From NCBI RefSeq assembly GCF_029168315.1, contig NZ_JARGYD010000004.1, positions 62,001-126,000 of the forward strand: DNA of 64,000 bases. The letters are read 5' to 3'. This stretch comes from Psychromarinibacter halotolerans. Lineage in GTDB: Bacteria > Pseudomonadota > Alphaproteobacteria > Rhodobacterales > Rhodobacteraceae. This document shows positions 36,214-45,462 of this stretch, piece by piece; within the stretch, counting starts at the first letter, position 1, and each line of letters begins with the position of its first letter. Below the pieces are notes generated by a model. It worked only from the letters and a program-made list of their open reading frames with translations. It did not search any database and had not been told where the DNA came from. The position numbers and the translations under genes were made by a program.

Positions 36214-36846
36214 ATGGACTGGTTGCCGAAGGACCCGCGCATCGCGGAAGAGTTGTTGCGCCTGCACGATGCCGACGCGCGCTCTACCGCCGAACGCCGG
36301 GCCCGCGGCGGCTTCAAGCCCGAGGAAAACACTGACGACATCGTGCGCTTGGGGTCCGAATACCTTGCGCTGTCGCCCGAAGAGGGGCGCTTCGTTTACA
36401 TGATGGCGATGGGCGCACAGGCCCGGACGGTGGTCGAGTTCGGTGCGTCCTTCGGGATCAGCACGCTGTATTTTGCCGCCGCGCTGAAGGAAACCGGCGG
36501 TCGGCTGATCACGACAGAGGTGCATCCCGACAAGTGCGCCGCCCTGCGCGACACCTTCGCGCGGGCCGGGGTCGAGGACATCGTGACGCTGCTGGAAGGC
36601 GACGCGCGCGAAACGCTTCGTCAGGTGCAGGGCCCGGTGGACGTCCTGTTCCTTGATGGTTGGAAGTCGATGTACCTGCCGGTGCTGGACCTGCTGACCC
36701 CGGCGCTGCGCCCCGGTGCGATGGTCATCGGCGACAATCTAGATCACGGCTCGGCACAGCCCTATGCCGACCACGTGTCCGACCCGGCGAACGGGTTCCT
36801 GACACAAATTCTCGGGCGGACCGGGCTGAGCGTGAAGCTGGCCTGA
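36214..36846 (+). CDS. Class I SAM-dependent methyltransferase (O-methyltransferase-like)
   Basis: A 210-residue enzyme with a Rossmann-type SAM site VVEFGASFGISTLYFA at about residues 71-86, ITTEVHPDKCAALRDTF for the ribose-binding acidic residue, and VDVLFLDGWKSMYLPVLDLL. It resembles catechol O-methyltransferase-like proteins. The substrate is unknown. GAGG precedes the ATG, and the gene follows phoH by 26 bp. Confidence 0.8.
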   Translation: MDWLPKDPRIAEELLRLHDADARSTAERRARGGFKPEENTDDIVRLGSEYLALSPEEGRFVYMMAMGAQARTVVEFGASFGISTLYFAAALKETGGRLITTEVHPDKCAALRDTFARAGVEDIVTLLEGDARETLRQVQGPVDVLFLDGWKSMYLPVLDLLTPALRPGAMVIGDNLDHGSAQPYADHVSDPANGFLTQILGRTGLSVKLA

Positions 36847-36912
36847 CCACGCGAAGGCTTGCATGTGGGGCATGTCCGGCTAAGTCTGACCCCGGATTGC
36901 GGAGGCGCCGGC

Positions 36913-37830
36913 ATGGGTCATCACCACCACCATCACCATCACGTTGATCCCGACGCGGGCGACCGGCGCATGTACGGCGCGATTGGCGTGAACTTCGCGC
37001 TGACGATTGCGCAGATCGTCGGCGGCATCCTGTCCGGATCGCTGGCGTTGATCGCGGATGCGCTGCACAATCTCAGCGACGCGGTTTCGCTGGTTATCGC
37101 GTTCGCGGCCCGCAAGATCGCCCGCCGTCCTGCGGATGCGCAGATGACGTTCGGCTATGGGCGGGCAGAGGTCGTCGCGGCGCTGATCAACTATACCACG
37201 CTGATCCTGCTGGCGTTCTACCTTGTCTACGAAGCCGTCGAGCGGTTCTTCGATCCGTCTCAGGCGAACGGCTGGATGATCGTGATCATCGCCGGGATCG
37301 CCCTAGTGGTGGATCTTGTGACCGCGGCGCTGACCTATGCGATGTCGATGTCCAGCGTGAACATCCGGGCCGCCTTCCTGCACAACCTTGCAGATGCGCT
37401 GGGCTCGGTCGCCGTCATCGTGGCGGGGGTGGCCATTCTGGTGTTCGGCTGGTGGTGGGTCGACCCGCTGGTGACGCTGATGATCGCGGGCTACATCCTG
37501 TGGATGGGGTTCGCTGAAATCGGCGAGGTGATCCGCATCCTCATGCAGGCCAGCCCGCCGGGTCTGGACAGCGAAGAGATCGTCGAAAGCCTGCAAGGGG
37601 TCGACGGGGTCGCAAGCGTGCATCACGCGCATCTGTGGCAGATGGAGGAACATCACCCCGCGATGGAGGCGCATGTCGTCGTGGTCGAGGGCAGGTGGGC
37701 CGAAGCGGACGCCATCAAGGCGCGTATCAAGGTGATGCTGTCAGAGAAGTTCGGCGTCGGACATTCGACGCTGGAACTGGAATGCGCGCGCCACGCGTGC
37801 CGCGACCCGAAAGTGATCGGCCACGCCTAA
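36913..37830 (+). CDS. Cation diffusion facilitator (Zn/Co/Cd efflux)
   Basis: A 305-residue CDF transporter exporting divalent metal by proton antiport. A tract of eight His follows MG at the N-terminus, likely a metal-sensing or chelating tail. Six membrane helices carry the paired HNLSD and HNLAD metal sites (helices II and V). The C-terminal cytoplasmic domain has HHAHLWQMEEHHPAMEAHVVV. The start at 36913 follows GGAGG; an upstream ATG would add an unrelated segment. The exact metal is not determined. Confidence 0.9.
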   Translation: MGHHHHHHHHVDPDAGDRRMYGAIGVNFALTIAQIVGGILSGSLALIADALHNLSDAVSLVIAFAARKIARRPADAQMTFGYGRAEVVAALINYTTLILLAFYLVYEAVERFFDPSQANGWMIVIIAGIALVVDLVTAALTYAMSMSSVNIRAAFLHNLADALGSVAVIVAGVAILVFGWWWVDPLVTLMIAGYILWMGFAEIGEVIRILMQASPPGLDSEEIVESLQGVDGVASVHHAHLWQMEEHHPAMEAHVVVVEGRWAEADAIKARIKVMLSEKFGVGHSTLELECARHACRDPKVIGHA

Positions 37831-38206
37831 GCCAGCGTTTCAGCGCGGTGGGCTTAGCCGGCGATCAGCCGCAGCATCGGCGCCGGGCGCACGGACCTGC
37901 GCACAGCCCGCGCGGGCCGCAGATACATCTGCAGGCATGTGTTGCGATACAGGACGGTCACGTACATTGCGGGTTTGTCTCCTGTAGGCTCCTGTAGGGC
38001 CGGGCGGGATTGCCCGAGCCTTCCGCATTCAACGTCTCCTTCACGGTGCGGATAGTCAAAATCCGCCGCGTGTTATCCGGTAGCAGCTTAACAATCCCTG
38101 TCCTAAGGTCCGTTTAATAACGCTGGCTTTAATGATTTTGCGCGGGATCGTGGCGCGGATGCCGCGGCGGGCTTTACTTTCGGGGTGGCTTGGCATCACT
38201 GGCGGA
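37831..38206. other. Gap between the CDF gene and ybeY
   Basis: The plus strand holds no gene. The minus strand carries the candidate small ORF listed at 37854-37967 and a direct duplication of CTACAGGAG at about 37978-38000. The segment 38050-38135 is AT-rich and could carry a promoter. Confidence 0.4.
37854..37967 (-). CDS. Candidate 37-residue small protein
   Basis: A minus-strand ATG at 37967 opens MYVTVLYRNTCLQMYLRPAR and continues to IAG before TAA, 37 basic and hydrophobic residues in all. Nearly every codon ends in G or C, as in real genes here. AGGAG lies 11 bp before the ATG, slightly far, inside a tandem repeat of CTACAGGAG. An overlapping frame on the same strand from 38028 has a good AAGGAG site but poor codon use. 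I do not recognise the product. Confidence 0.35.
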   Translation of the reverse strand: MYVTVLYRNTCLQMYLRPARAVRRSVRPAPMLRLIAG

Positions 38207-38686
38207 ATGACCGTGGATGTTGTGATCGAAGCCCCCGACTGGGAGACGCTGAAGCTGGAACAGCTGGCCGCGCGTGCGGAAACGGCGACCCTGCGTCACC
38301 TTGGGCTTGATCCCGATGACTTCGAAACGGCGGTTCTGGGCTGCGACGACGCCCGCATCGCCGTGTTGAATGCGGACTTCCGCGACAAGCCCACGCCGAC
38401 CAACGTCCTGTCATGGCCGTCCGAGGAACGCGCGTCGGAATTCGCAGGCGAACGTCCCGACCCGCCAGAGGCCGGGGAACTGGGCGACATCGCCATCGCG
38501 GTGGAAACCTGTCGGCGGGAAGCTGCCGAGGCGGGGCGCCCCGTCGAGGACCATGTGACCCATCTGGTGGTGCACGGAGTCCTGCATCTGTTGGGCTTCG
38601 ATCACATCGACGACGCGGATGCGGAATTGATGGAAAGTCTTGAGGTCGAGATACTTGCAACCTTGGGGCTTCCAGACCCATATTAG
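38207..38686 (+). CDS. ybeY: Endoribonuclease YbeY (rRNA maturation factor)
   Basis: A 159-residue metal-dependent endoribonuclease involved in 16S rRNA 3'-end maturation and ribosome quality control. The zinc motif is HGVLHLLGFDHI, with three His ligands. Upstream is RDKPTPTNVLSWP, the conserved Arg-containing loop. The start at 38207 (MTVDVVIEAPDW) fits the family length; frames reaching further upstream are out of character. Confidence 0.92.
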   Translation: MTVDVVIEAPDWETLKLEQLAARAETATLRHLGLDPDDFETAVLGCDDARIAVLNADFRDKPTPTNVLSWPSEERASEFAGERPDPPEAGELGDIAIAVETCRREAAEAGRPVEDHVTHLVVHGVLHLLGFDHIDDADAELMESLEVEILATLGLPDPY

Positions 38687-38727
38687 CGGCGCGGGCCGCA
38701 GCGGCTCGCGTTTCTTGGAAAGGACAG

Positions 38728-39621
38728 ATGGGCGACGCGGATAGCGGGTCCTCTAGCGCAGCGCAAAGCGCGCAGGATCAGATAGAGAACGGGCAGGGCG
38801 GGTTATTTACCTGGTTCAAGAAAGCCCTGAACGGCCCGACGGATGTCGAGCTGGAAGATTCAGATGAAACCGACGGGACCCCGAACGGGTCGGCTCAGGC
38901 CGGCGCGGCTCTTGGTATGCTCAACCTGCGCAGGATGCGGGTCGAGGACGTCGCGATCCCGAAATCCGAGATCGTGTCGGTCCCCATCGAAATCTCGATG
39001 GAGGAACTGGTGGCCGTGTTCCGCGAAAGCGGGCTGACGCGTCTTCCGGTGTTCGAAGGCACGCTCGACACGCCGCTGGGCATGGTCCACCTGAAGGACT
39101 TTGCCCTGACCCACGGGTTCAACGGCGACGGCATTCCCTTCAACCTTCGCAAGATGTTGCGGCCGCTGCTGTTCGCGCCGCCGTCGATGCCCATCGGCGT
39201 GCTGCTGCAGAAGATGCAGACGCAGCGGATGCACCTTGCGCTGGTGATCGACGAATACGGTGGGGTCGACGGCCTTGTGACCATCGAGGACCTGATCGAA
39301 CAGGTCATCGGCGAGATCGAGGACGAACACGACACCGAGGAAGATCAGCTTTGGACGCAGGAGAAACCGGGCGTCTACCTTGCGCAGGCCACGGCGCCGC
39401 TGGAAGAGTTCGAGCACGAGATCGGCCTGTCCCTTGCGGATGACGAAGAACAGGAAGAGATCGACACGCTTGGCGGCCTGGTCTTCATGCTGTCCGGCCG
39501 CGTGCCGGCGCGTGGCGAGATGATCCCGCACCCCGCAGGGGTCGAGTTCGTCGTCGTCGACGCCGACCCGCGCCGGATCAAGCGTCTGCGTGTCAGGCTG
39601 CCGCAGGTCGCGGGTGAGTGA
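38728..39621 (+). CDS. CBS-domain/CorC-type protein (hemolysin family)
   Basis: A 297-residue soluble protein: acidic N-terminal tail, two CBS domains (about 70-195, with MRVEDVAIPKSEIVSVP and LVIDEYGGVDGLVTIEDLIEQVIGEI) and a C-terminal CorC/HlyC domain (about 210-297). CorC-type proteins are associated with magnesium/cobalt efflux. Its place between ybeY and lnt is the common alphaproteobacterial order. AAGGA precedes the ATG. Confidence 0.88.
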   Translation: MGDADSGSSSAAQSAQDQIENGQGGLFTWFKKALNGPTDVELEDSDETDGTPNGSAQAGAALGMLNLRRMRVEDVAIPKSEIVSVPIEISMEELVAVFRESGLTRLPVFEGTLDTPLGMVHLKDFALTHGFNGDGIPFNLRKMLRPLLFAPPSMPIGVLLQKMQTQRMHLALVIDEYGGVDGLVTIEDLIEQVIGEIEDEHDTEEDQLWTQEKPGVYLAQATAPLEEFEHEIGLSLADDEEQEEIDTLGGLVFMLSGRVPARGEMIPHPAGVEFVVVDADPRRIKRLRVRLPQVAGE

Positions 39622-41158
39622 AACCGCAGTAGCGTCGCGGAAGGGTATTTTCGCGCGCCGGTCCATGCCGGCGGCGATCCTTCTGGGCGCGCTGGCTGCG
39701 CTTGGGCAGGCGCCCGTGGGCCTGCCTTGGGCGACGCTTGCCGCGCTGGCCTTGGTGTTCCGTTTCTTTGTACTCACATCGACAGTGCGGGGGGCTGCGT
39801 GGATCGGCTGGAGCTTTGGCGCGGGCTACTTCGCGGCGTCGCTGTTCTGGATCGTCGAGCCGTTCTTCGTCGACATCGCCCGCCACGGCTGGATGGCGCC
39901 CTTCGCGTTGGTCTTCATGGCGGGCGGGTTCGCGCTGTTCTGGGGCGCGGCCTTTGCGCTGGCGCACTGGATCGGGCGGGGGACAGGCCGCTGGGGGCAG
40001 GCGGTGGCCTTCGCCCTTGCGCTGGCCTTCGTCGAACTGACGCGATCTTACATTCTGACCGGCTTTCCGTGGGCGATGATCGGTCATGTGTGGGTCGGTT
40101 GGGGCCCGATGCAGCTGGTGGCGTGGGTCGGGCCGGTCGGGTTGTCGGTCCTGACGGTTCTTGCGGCAGCCCTTGCGTCGGCGGCTTGGCCCAGCTGGCG
40201 CCGGGGTGGGCTGGCGCTCTTGCCCTTCGCGGTGCTGTACGGGCTTGGCATGTGGCAGGCGGCGCAGCCGGTCCCGGCCGTTGAATCGCCGCAGGTGGTC
40301 CGCTTGGTGCAGCCCAACGCGGCGCAGCACCTGAAGTGGGACCCGGACCACGCGACGACTTTCTTCCGCCGACAGCTGGAATACACGGCTGCGGGCGCCG
40401 ACGGGCGGCCCGACCTTGTGATCTGGCCGGAAACCGCGATCCCCACGGTTCTGAACAACGCTGAGCCGCTTCTTATGCGGGTCGCGCAGGCCGCAGGCGG
40501 GGTGCCGGTCGTGCTGGGAATTCAGCGGTGGGAGGGGCGGGACGCCTTCAACAGCCTGATCGTGCTGGATGGCGACGGCGTCGTCGCCGATCTTTACGAC
40601 AAGTATCACCTTGTGCCGTTCGGGGAATATCTGCCCCTGTCGTCGATGTTCGACACGGTCGGCATGACACTGTTCGGGTCCAGCATGGGCTTTGGCTATA
40701 GTTCGGGGCCGGGGCCGCAGCTTCTGGATCTGGGGCCGCTGGGCAGCGCGCTGCCACTGATCTGCTACGAGGCGATCTTCCCGCAAGACGTCAACGCGGC
40801 GCCCGCGCGGCCCGGCTGGCTTTTGCAGATCACCAACGACGCTTGGTTCGGCAAGGTCTCGGGGCCGTACCAGCATCTGGCGCAAGCGCGGCTGCGCGCG
40901 GTCGAGCAGGGCCTGCCGATGGTGCGGGCCGCGAATACCGGCGTCTCGGCGGTGATTGATGCGCGTGGCGAAATTGTGGCGTCGATCCCGCTGAACGAGG
41001 CCGGGTGGATTGATTCATCCCTTCCTAGTCCACTTCCGCCGACAATCTACGCGAATACCGGGGATTGGCCCGTGTTCTTCGTTTTGTTGGCGGGGCTTTC
41101 GGGGCTAATCGTGCTGCGCCGCCGCAACGCCATTGACGCGAGTTCGCCACAAAGATAA
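39614..41158 (+). CDS. lnt: Apolipoprotein N-acyltransferase
   Basis: A 514-residue inner-membrane enzyme that adds the third acyl chain to lipoproteins. N-terminal membrane helices span about 1-210. A periplasmic nitrilase-type domain follows with catalytic Glu in WPETAIPT, Lys in YDKYHLVPFGEYLP and Cys in LPLICYEAIFP. A final helix lies near the C-terminus. I chose the GTG at 39614 (MSETAVASRKG), which overlaps the preceding stop by 8 bp. The small lipoproteins in this window are candidate substrates. Confidence 0.92.
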   Translation: MSETAVASRKGIFARRSMPAAILLGALAALGQAPVGLPWATLAALALVFRFFVLTSTVRGAAWIGWSFGAGYFAASLFWIVEPFFVDIARHGWMAPFALVFMAGGFALFWGAAFALAHWIGRGTGRWGQAVAFALALAFVELTRSYILTGFPWAMIGHVWVGWGPMQLVAWVGPVGLSVLTVLAAALASAAWPSWRRGGLALLPFAVLYGLGMWQAAQPVPAVESPQVVRLVQPNAAQHLKWDPDHATTFFRRQLEYTAAGADGRPDLVIWPETAIPTVLNNAEPLLMRVAQAAGGVPVVLGIQRWEGRDAFNSLIVLDGDGVVADLYDKYHLVPFGEYLPLSSMFDTVGMTLFGSSMGFGYSSGPGPQLLDLGPLGSALPLICYEAIFPQDVNAAPARPGWLLQITNDAWFGKVSGPYQHLAQARLRAVEQGLPMVRAANTGVSAVIDARGEIVASIPLNEAGWIDSSLPSPLPPTIYANTGDWPVFFVLLAGLSGLIVLRRRNAIDASSPQR

Positions 41159-41162
41159 CCCA

Positions 41163-41221
41163 ATTGGAATGTGCCGCCACAACGGCTTCCTGGCGTGGTC
41201 GGCCTACATTCCAATGGAGCA
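41163..41221 (+). promoter_or_regulatory. SAM/SAH riboswitch upstream of metK
   Basis: The 65-bp gap before metK contains the SAM/SAH riboswitch core: a CCAC/GTGG stem closing a loop AACGGCTTCCTGGC, with the downstream strand AATGGAGCA. The GGAGC is also the metK ribosome site, 5 bp before ATG, and in the known structure pairs with the loop as a pseudoknot when ligand is bound. Here the basal stem is extended by GCCG/CGGC and a perfect 10-bp outer helix (41163-41172 with 41206-41215). It should shut off metK translation when SAM or SAH is abundant. Confidence 0.9.
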
Positions 41222-41224
41222 CTC

Positions 41225-42391
<1,167 letters not shown>

Positions 42392-42417
42392 TCCACTGAA
42401 ACGGGAGGGCCCGGTAC

Positions 42418-42882
42418 ATGGCGAAAACCGACGTATCGGGCCTTTCACAACTTGGCGCTCACACCGCGCTTCCCGCGTCGCCGTCCGAGGCGGTGCTGGA
42501 ACGGGTGCCCTTCGGTTCCAAGGGGCAGGGCGCCGCGGTGCGGTTCACCGCGCCCGAGTTTACCTCGCTGTGCCCGATGACGGGGCAGCCCGACTTCGCC
42601 CACATCGTGATCGACTACATCCCCGGCGACTGGCTGGTGGAATCCAAGTCGCTCAAGCTATTTTTGCATTCCTTCCGCAATCACGGCGCCTTTCACGAAG
42701 ATTGCACGATGGAGATCGCCAACCGGCTGGTCGAACTGCTGTCGCCCGAATGGCTGCGCATCGGTGCCTATTGGTATCCGCGCGGCGGGATCCCGATCGA
42801 CGTCTTCTGGCAGACCGGCCCGGCCCCCGAAGGCGCTTGGATACCCGATCAGGGTGTGCCGACCTATCGCGGCCGTGGCTAG
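42418..42882 (+). CDS. queF: NADPH-dependent 7-cyano-7-deazaguanine reductase
   Basis: A 154-residue short-form (unimodular) QueF that reduces preQ0 to preQ1 in queuosine synthesis. The catalytic Cys52 and Asp59 are in EFTSLCPMTGQPDFA, and the QueF motif ESKSLKLFLHSFRNHGAFHE is present. It lies 26 bp after metK, whose product SAM is used later in the queuosine pathway, so co-transcription under the riboswitch leader is likely. Confidence 0.94.
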   Translation: MAKTDVSGLSQLGAHTALPASPSEAVLERVPFGSKGQGAAVRFTAPEFTSLCPMTGQPDFAHIVIDYIPGDWLVESKSLKLFLHSFRNHGAFHEDCTMEIANRLVELLSPEWLRIGAYWYPRGGIPIDVFWQTGPAPEGAWIPDQGVPTYRGRG

Positions 42883-42888
42883 ACCTGC

Positions 42889-43695
42889 CTAGGTTAGCCC
42901 CGTGAGCAGCGACAGTCCCCACGCCACCAACGCCGCGCCCGCGATGCGCGAGATCAGGCGTCCGTGCGGTGTCAGCTTTTCCAGTGCGACCAACGCTGCA
43001 AGCCCCACGATCCAGTACAGGTTCATGATGCCGCCGACGAACAGCAGGGCCATCAGCCCCCAGCAGCAGCCAAGGCAGTAGATCCCGTGTTCAAGCCCCA
43101 TCACCAGCGCGCCCCGCAGGCCGGGGCGATGACGCTCTGACAGGAATTTTGCGGGGGATCGGCACTGTGACAGGCAGCTGTCTTTCAAAGGTGTGAATTG
43201 GAACGCCCCCGCCGCGATCAGCACGACAGCGCCCAGCCGCGTGTCGAGCAGCGTCATCATCGAGGCCGAGACGACCCCGGCGTATTCCAGCGCCCACTGA
43301 CACAGCGCAGCACCTAGGCTGAAGCCCAACCATGCCAGCAAATAGCCGGCAAGGAAGTTTGCACCAAGGTTCCGCGCGCGGTCCGGGGTGGAAGATCGCC
43401 GGATCAGCGCAGCGTATAGCAGGATCACTGGCGCGACGGACGGCAGCATCATCGCCACCATCATCACCCACCACATCAGGACGACCAGCACCGTGAAGCC
43501 CGCTGACCATGCGCCCGGCGTCCGCAATGATGGCATGTCGATCATGCCTGCCATCCGGGTCATGTCCAGCGCCGACATCGACATGCCGACACCGAAGATC
43601 GTGTAAAGGCCCGCCAGCAGGAACAGGACCCCCATCGCGCCGACCAGCAGCGCGCGGTCGCGCCGAAGCGCGACCTCTACCCATCCGCCGCGCAT
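42889..43695 (-). CDS. DUF2182 membrane protein
   Basis: A 268-residue protein with six to seven membrane helices matching DUF2182 (predicted metal-binding integral membrane proteins). Met-rich and His/Cys motifs include MWWVMMVAMMLPSVAP, FQFTPLKDSCLSQCRSP, MGLEHGIYCLGCCWGLM and the closing EKL. The ATG at 43695 is taken 4 bp after the DUF1326 stop; a TTG at 43713 is possible. The pairing with DUF1326 is common in proteobacteria. A role in metal or disulfide handling is suspected only. Confidence 0.85.
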   Translation of the reverse strand: MRGGWVEVALRRDRALLVGAMGVLFLLAGLYTIFGVGMSMSALDMTRMAGMIDMPSLRTPGAWSAGFTVLVVLMWWVMMVAMMLPSVAPVILLYAALIRRSSTPDRARNLGANFLAGYLLAWLGFSLGAALCQWALEYAGVVSASMMTLLDTRLGAVVLIAAGAFQFTPLKDSCLSQCRSPAKFLSERHRPGLRGALVMGLEHGIYCLGCCWGLMALLFVGGIMNLYWIVGLAALVALEKLTPHGRLISRIAGAALVAWGLSLLTGLT

Positions 43696-43699
43696 GGCG

Positions 43700-44338
43700 T
43701 CAGGCGGCTTCAAGCACGCCGGTGCCCGAGATGTGAAGTTCCGCCATCTGGGCGTAGGTGCCGTCGATCCCGTCGATCTTGATGTCGGCCGTCACATTGG
43801 CGGTGCCGGACCCGATCTCGGCGATGCGGTACTCGAAGCCGTTCGGCAGATCGATCCGGACGCGGTGCGTGTCGCCTGTGACCGGGTTGCGGATCGGCTC
43901 GGCACTCAGCGAGAACGCATCACCGACGCGACCTTTGCCAGTCCGTTCTTCGATGTCGACATCCAGCGAAATCGCGGCGCGTTCCGTCGGAAGCCGGTTG
44001 GGCGCCATCGCATGGAAGATCCACCACATGGTCGCGAAATCCTCGGTGTCCTCGCCGCTGGCGATCGCTTCAAGCGCGGTCGCCTGTGCGTCGGTCGCGC
44101 GGTCGTCGACGAAGATTTGCATCGTGCCATCGCCCTCGTGCACGGCGCCCGGCCACTTGTACAGAATGCCCAGCCGCAAGCCGTCCAGCTTTGTGTCGCC
44201 GTGGTGGCCCTTGTCGATCTCGTAAAGAACCGCCGCCTCGCAGTGGCCCTTGTCGGGCAGCGCGTTGAACTGGCATGGGCACGCATACACGCAGTTGCAG
44301 GTCACGAGCTCGTGCCCGTGGATTTCCCAGTTGGACAT
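43700..44338 (-). CDS. DUF1326 domain protein
   Basis: A 212-residue soluble protein starting MSNWEIHGHELVTCNCVYACPCQF, with the Cys-rich CNCxxxCPCQF motif that marks DUF1326 and suggests metal binding. The body is beta-rich (GILYKWPGAVHEGDGTMQIFVDD). It is transcribed with the DUF2182 gene. Function is unknown. The start at 44338 gives the typical family N-terminus. Confidence 0.85.
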   Translation of the reverse strand: MSNWEIHGHELVTCNCVYACPCQFNALPDKGHCEAAVLYEIDKGHHGDTKLDGLRLGILYKWPGAVHEGDGTMQIFVDDRATDAQATALEAIASGEDTEDFATMWWIFHAMAPNRLPTERAAISLDVDIEERTGKGRVGDAFSLSAEPIRNPVTGDTHRVRIDLPNGFEYRIAEIGSGTANVTADIKIDGIDGTYAQMAELHISGTGVLEAA

Positions 44339-44522
44339 GGTGTTTTCCCCTATTGGTTGGCCGGAATGAAACCGCTGAACTCGTGACGCCACGCAATGAG
44401 GTTGACGTAACGTTAACATAATTTAATCACGAAAACGAGAGGGTCGTTCGCGTGGAGCAAACAGTGAAGCCTGACCGTCTGGTGCTTGACCCCGGGGCGG
44501 TGGCTGCGCCATAGGCGCGGCC

Positions 44523-45248
44523 ATGAGCGACACGAAGAACGATCAAAAGCATCCGCAAGCGCCTTGGCGCAATTTCTATGGCCGTCGGCATGGCAAAACG
44601 CTGCGCCCCAGCCAACAGGAATACCTTGAAGAGGACCTCTCGGACCTCAGCCCCGGCGCTGTCGGCTGGGACGTGAATCCGGACCGTGCGCCGCTGGATC
44701 TTCAGGCGCTGTTCGGCGGCCGCGATCTGTGGCTGGAGATCGGCTTTGGCGGCGGCGAGCACATGGTGCATCAGGCCGCGTCCAACCCCGACGTCGGCAT
44801 CATCGGATGCGAGCCGTTCATCAACGGCGTTGCGATGCTTCTGGGCAAGATGCGCGACGCCGGGGTCGAGAACATCCGCATCCATCCGGGTGATGTCCGC
44901 GATCTGTTCGACGTGCTGCCGGAAGCTTCGGTCGCGAAGGCTTTCCTGCTGTATCCTGACCCGTGGCCCAAGAAGAAACACCACCGTCGCCGCTTCGTGA
45001 CGCCCGAGCATCTGGAACCGTTGGCGCGCGTGTTGAAACCCGGCGCCGAGTTTCGCGTCGCGACCGATATCCCGGACTACGTGCGTCAGACACTGGAACA
45101 GGTGCCGCGCCACGGGTTCGAATGGCAGGCCGAGCGCGCCGCCGACTGGCGGACGCCGTGGGACGACTGGTATTCGACCCGCTATGAACAGAAAGCCCTG
45201 CGCGAGGGGCGGACGCCGCATTATCTGACCTTCCGCAAGGCGGGGTAG
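44523..45248 (+). CDS. trmB: tRNA (guanine-N7)-methyltransferase
   Basis: A 241-residue enzyme that forms m7G46 in tRNA from SAM. It starts with the basic FYGRRHGKTLRPSQQ segment. The SAM site is LWLEIGFGGGEHMVHQA, followed by IGCEPFINGVAMLL. The signature YPDPWPKKKHHRRRFV and RVATDIPDYVRQTL follow, with the C-terminal TRYEQKALREGR. Length is normal. The upstream divergent gap has a TTGACG element at 44402. Confidence 0.94.
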   Translation: MSDTKNDQKHPQAPWRNFYGRRHGKTLRPSQQEYLEEDLSDLSPGAVGWDVNPDRAPLDLQALFGGRDLWLEIGFGGGEHMVHQAASNPDVGIIGCEPFINGVAMLLGKMRDAGVENIRIHPGDVRDLFDVLPEASVAKAFLLYPDPWPKKKHHRRRFVTPEHLEPLARVLKPGAEFRVATDIPDYVRQTLEQVPRHGFEWQAERAADWRTPWDDWYSTRYEQKALREGRTPHYLTFRKAG

Positions 45249-45267
45249 GGGGCGGAGTGACGTCCCG

Positions 45268-45285
45268 CCCGGCGTTTACGCCGGG
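45268..45285 (+). terminator. Hairpin after trmB
   Basis: A seven-base stem CCCGGCG/CGCCGGG with a TTTA loop, 20 bp after the trmB stop. A second GC-rich fold follows (GGCGCTATTGCGCC region). There is no T tract. Confidence 0.45.
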
Positions 45286-45462
45286 CAGCGCCGACCCGCC
45301 CCCCTGGGGCGGCGCTATTGCGCCACCCCGCGGGCCGGCGCTGCCCTCGTTTCCGATTTCGCGGCGCGCTCGGCGCCCCCGCGCGACCGCAACAGGTTGA
45401 TTGCCTGTGGATTGTCCTTCGGGGTTTCGCTATCCGGGGAACGGTTCAACGAGAGGTCCCCG

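Noticed and set aside
44402..44430. TTGACG plus AT-rich stretch as a trmB or DUF1326 promoter
   Set aside because: No -10 at acceptable spacing could be settled on either strand.
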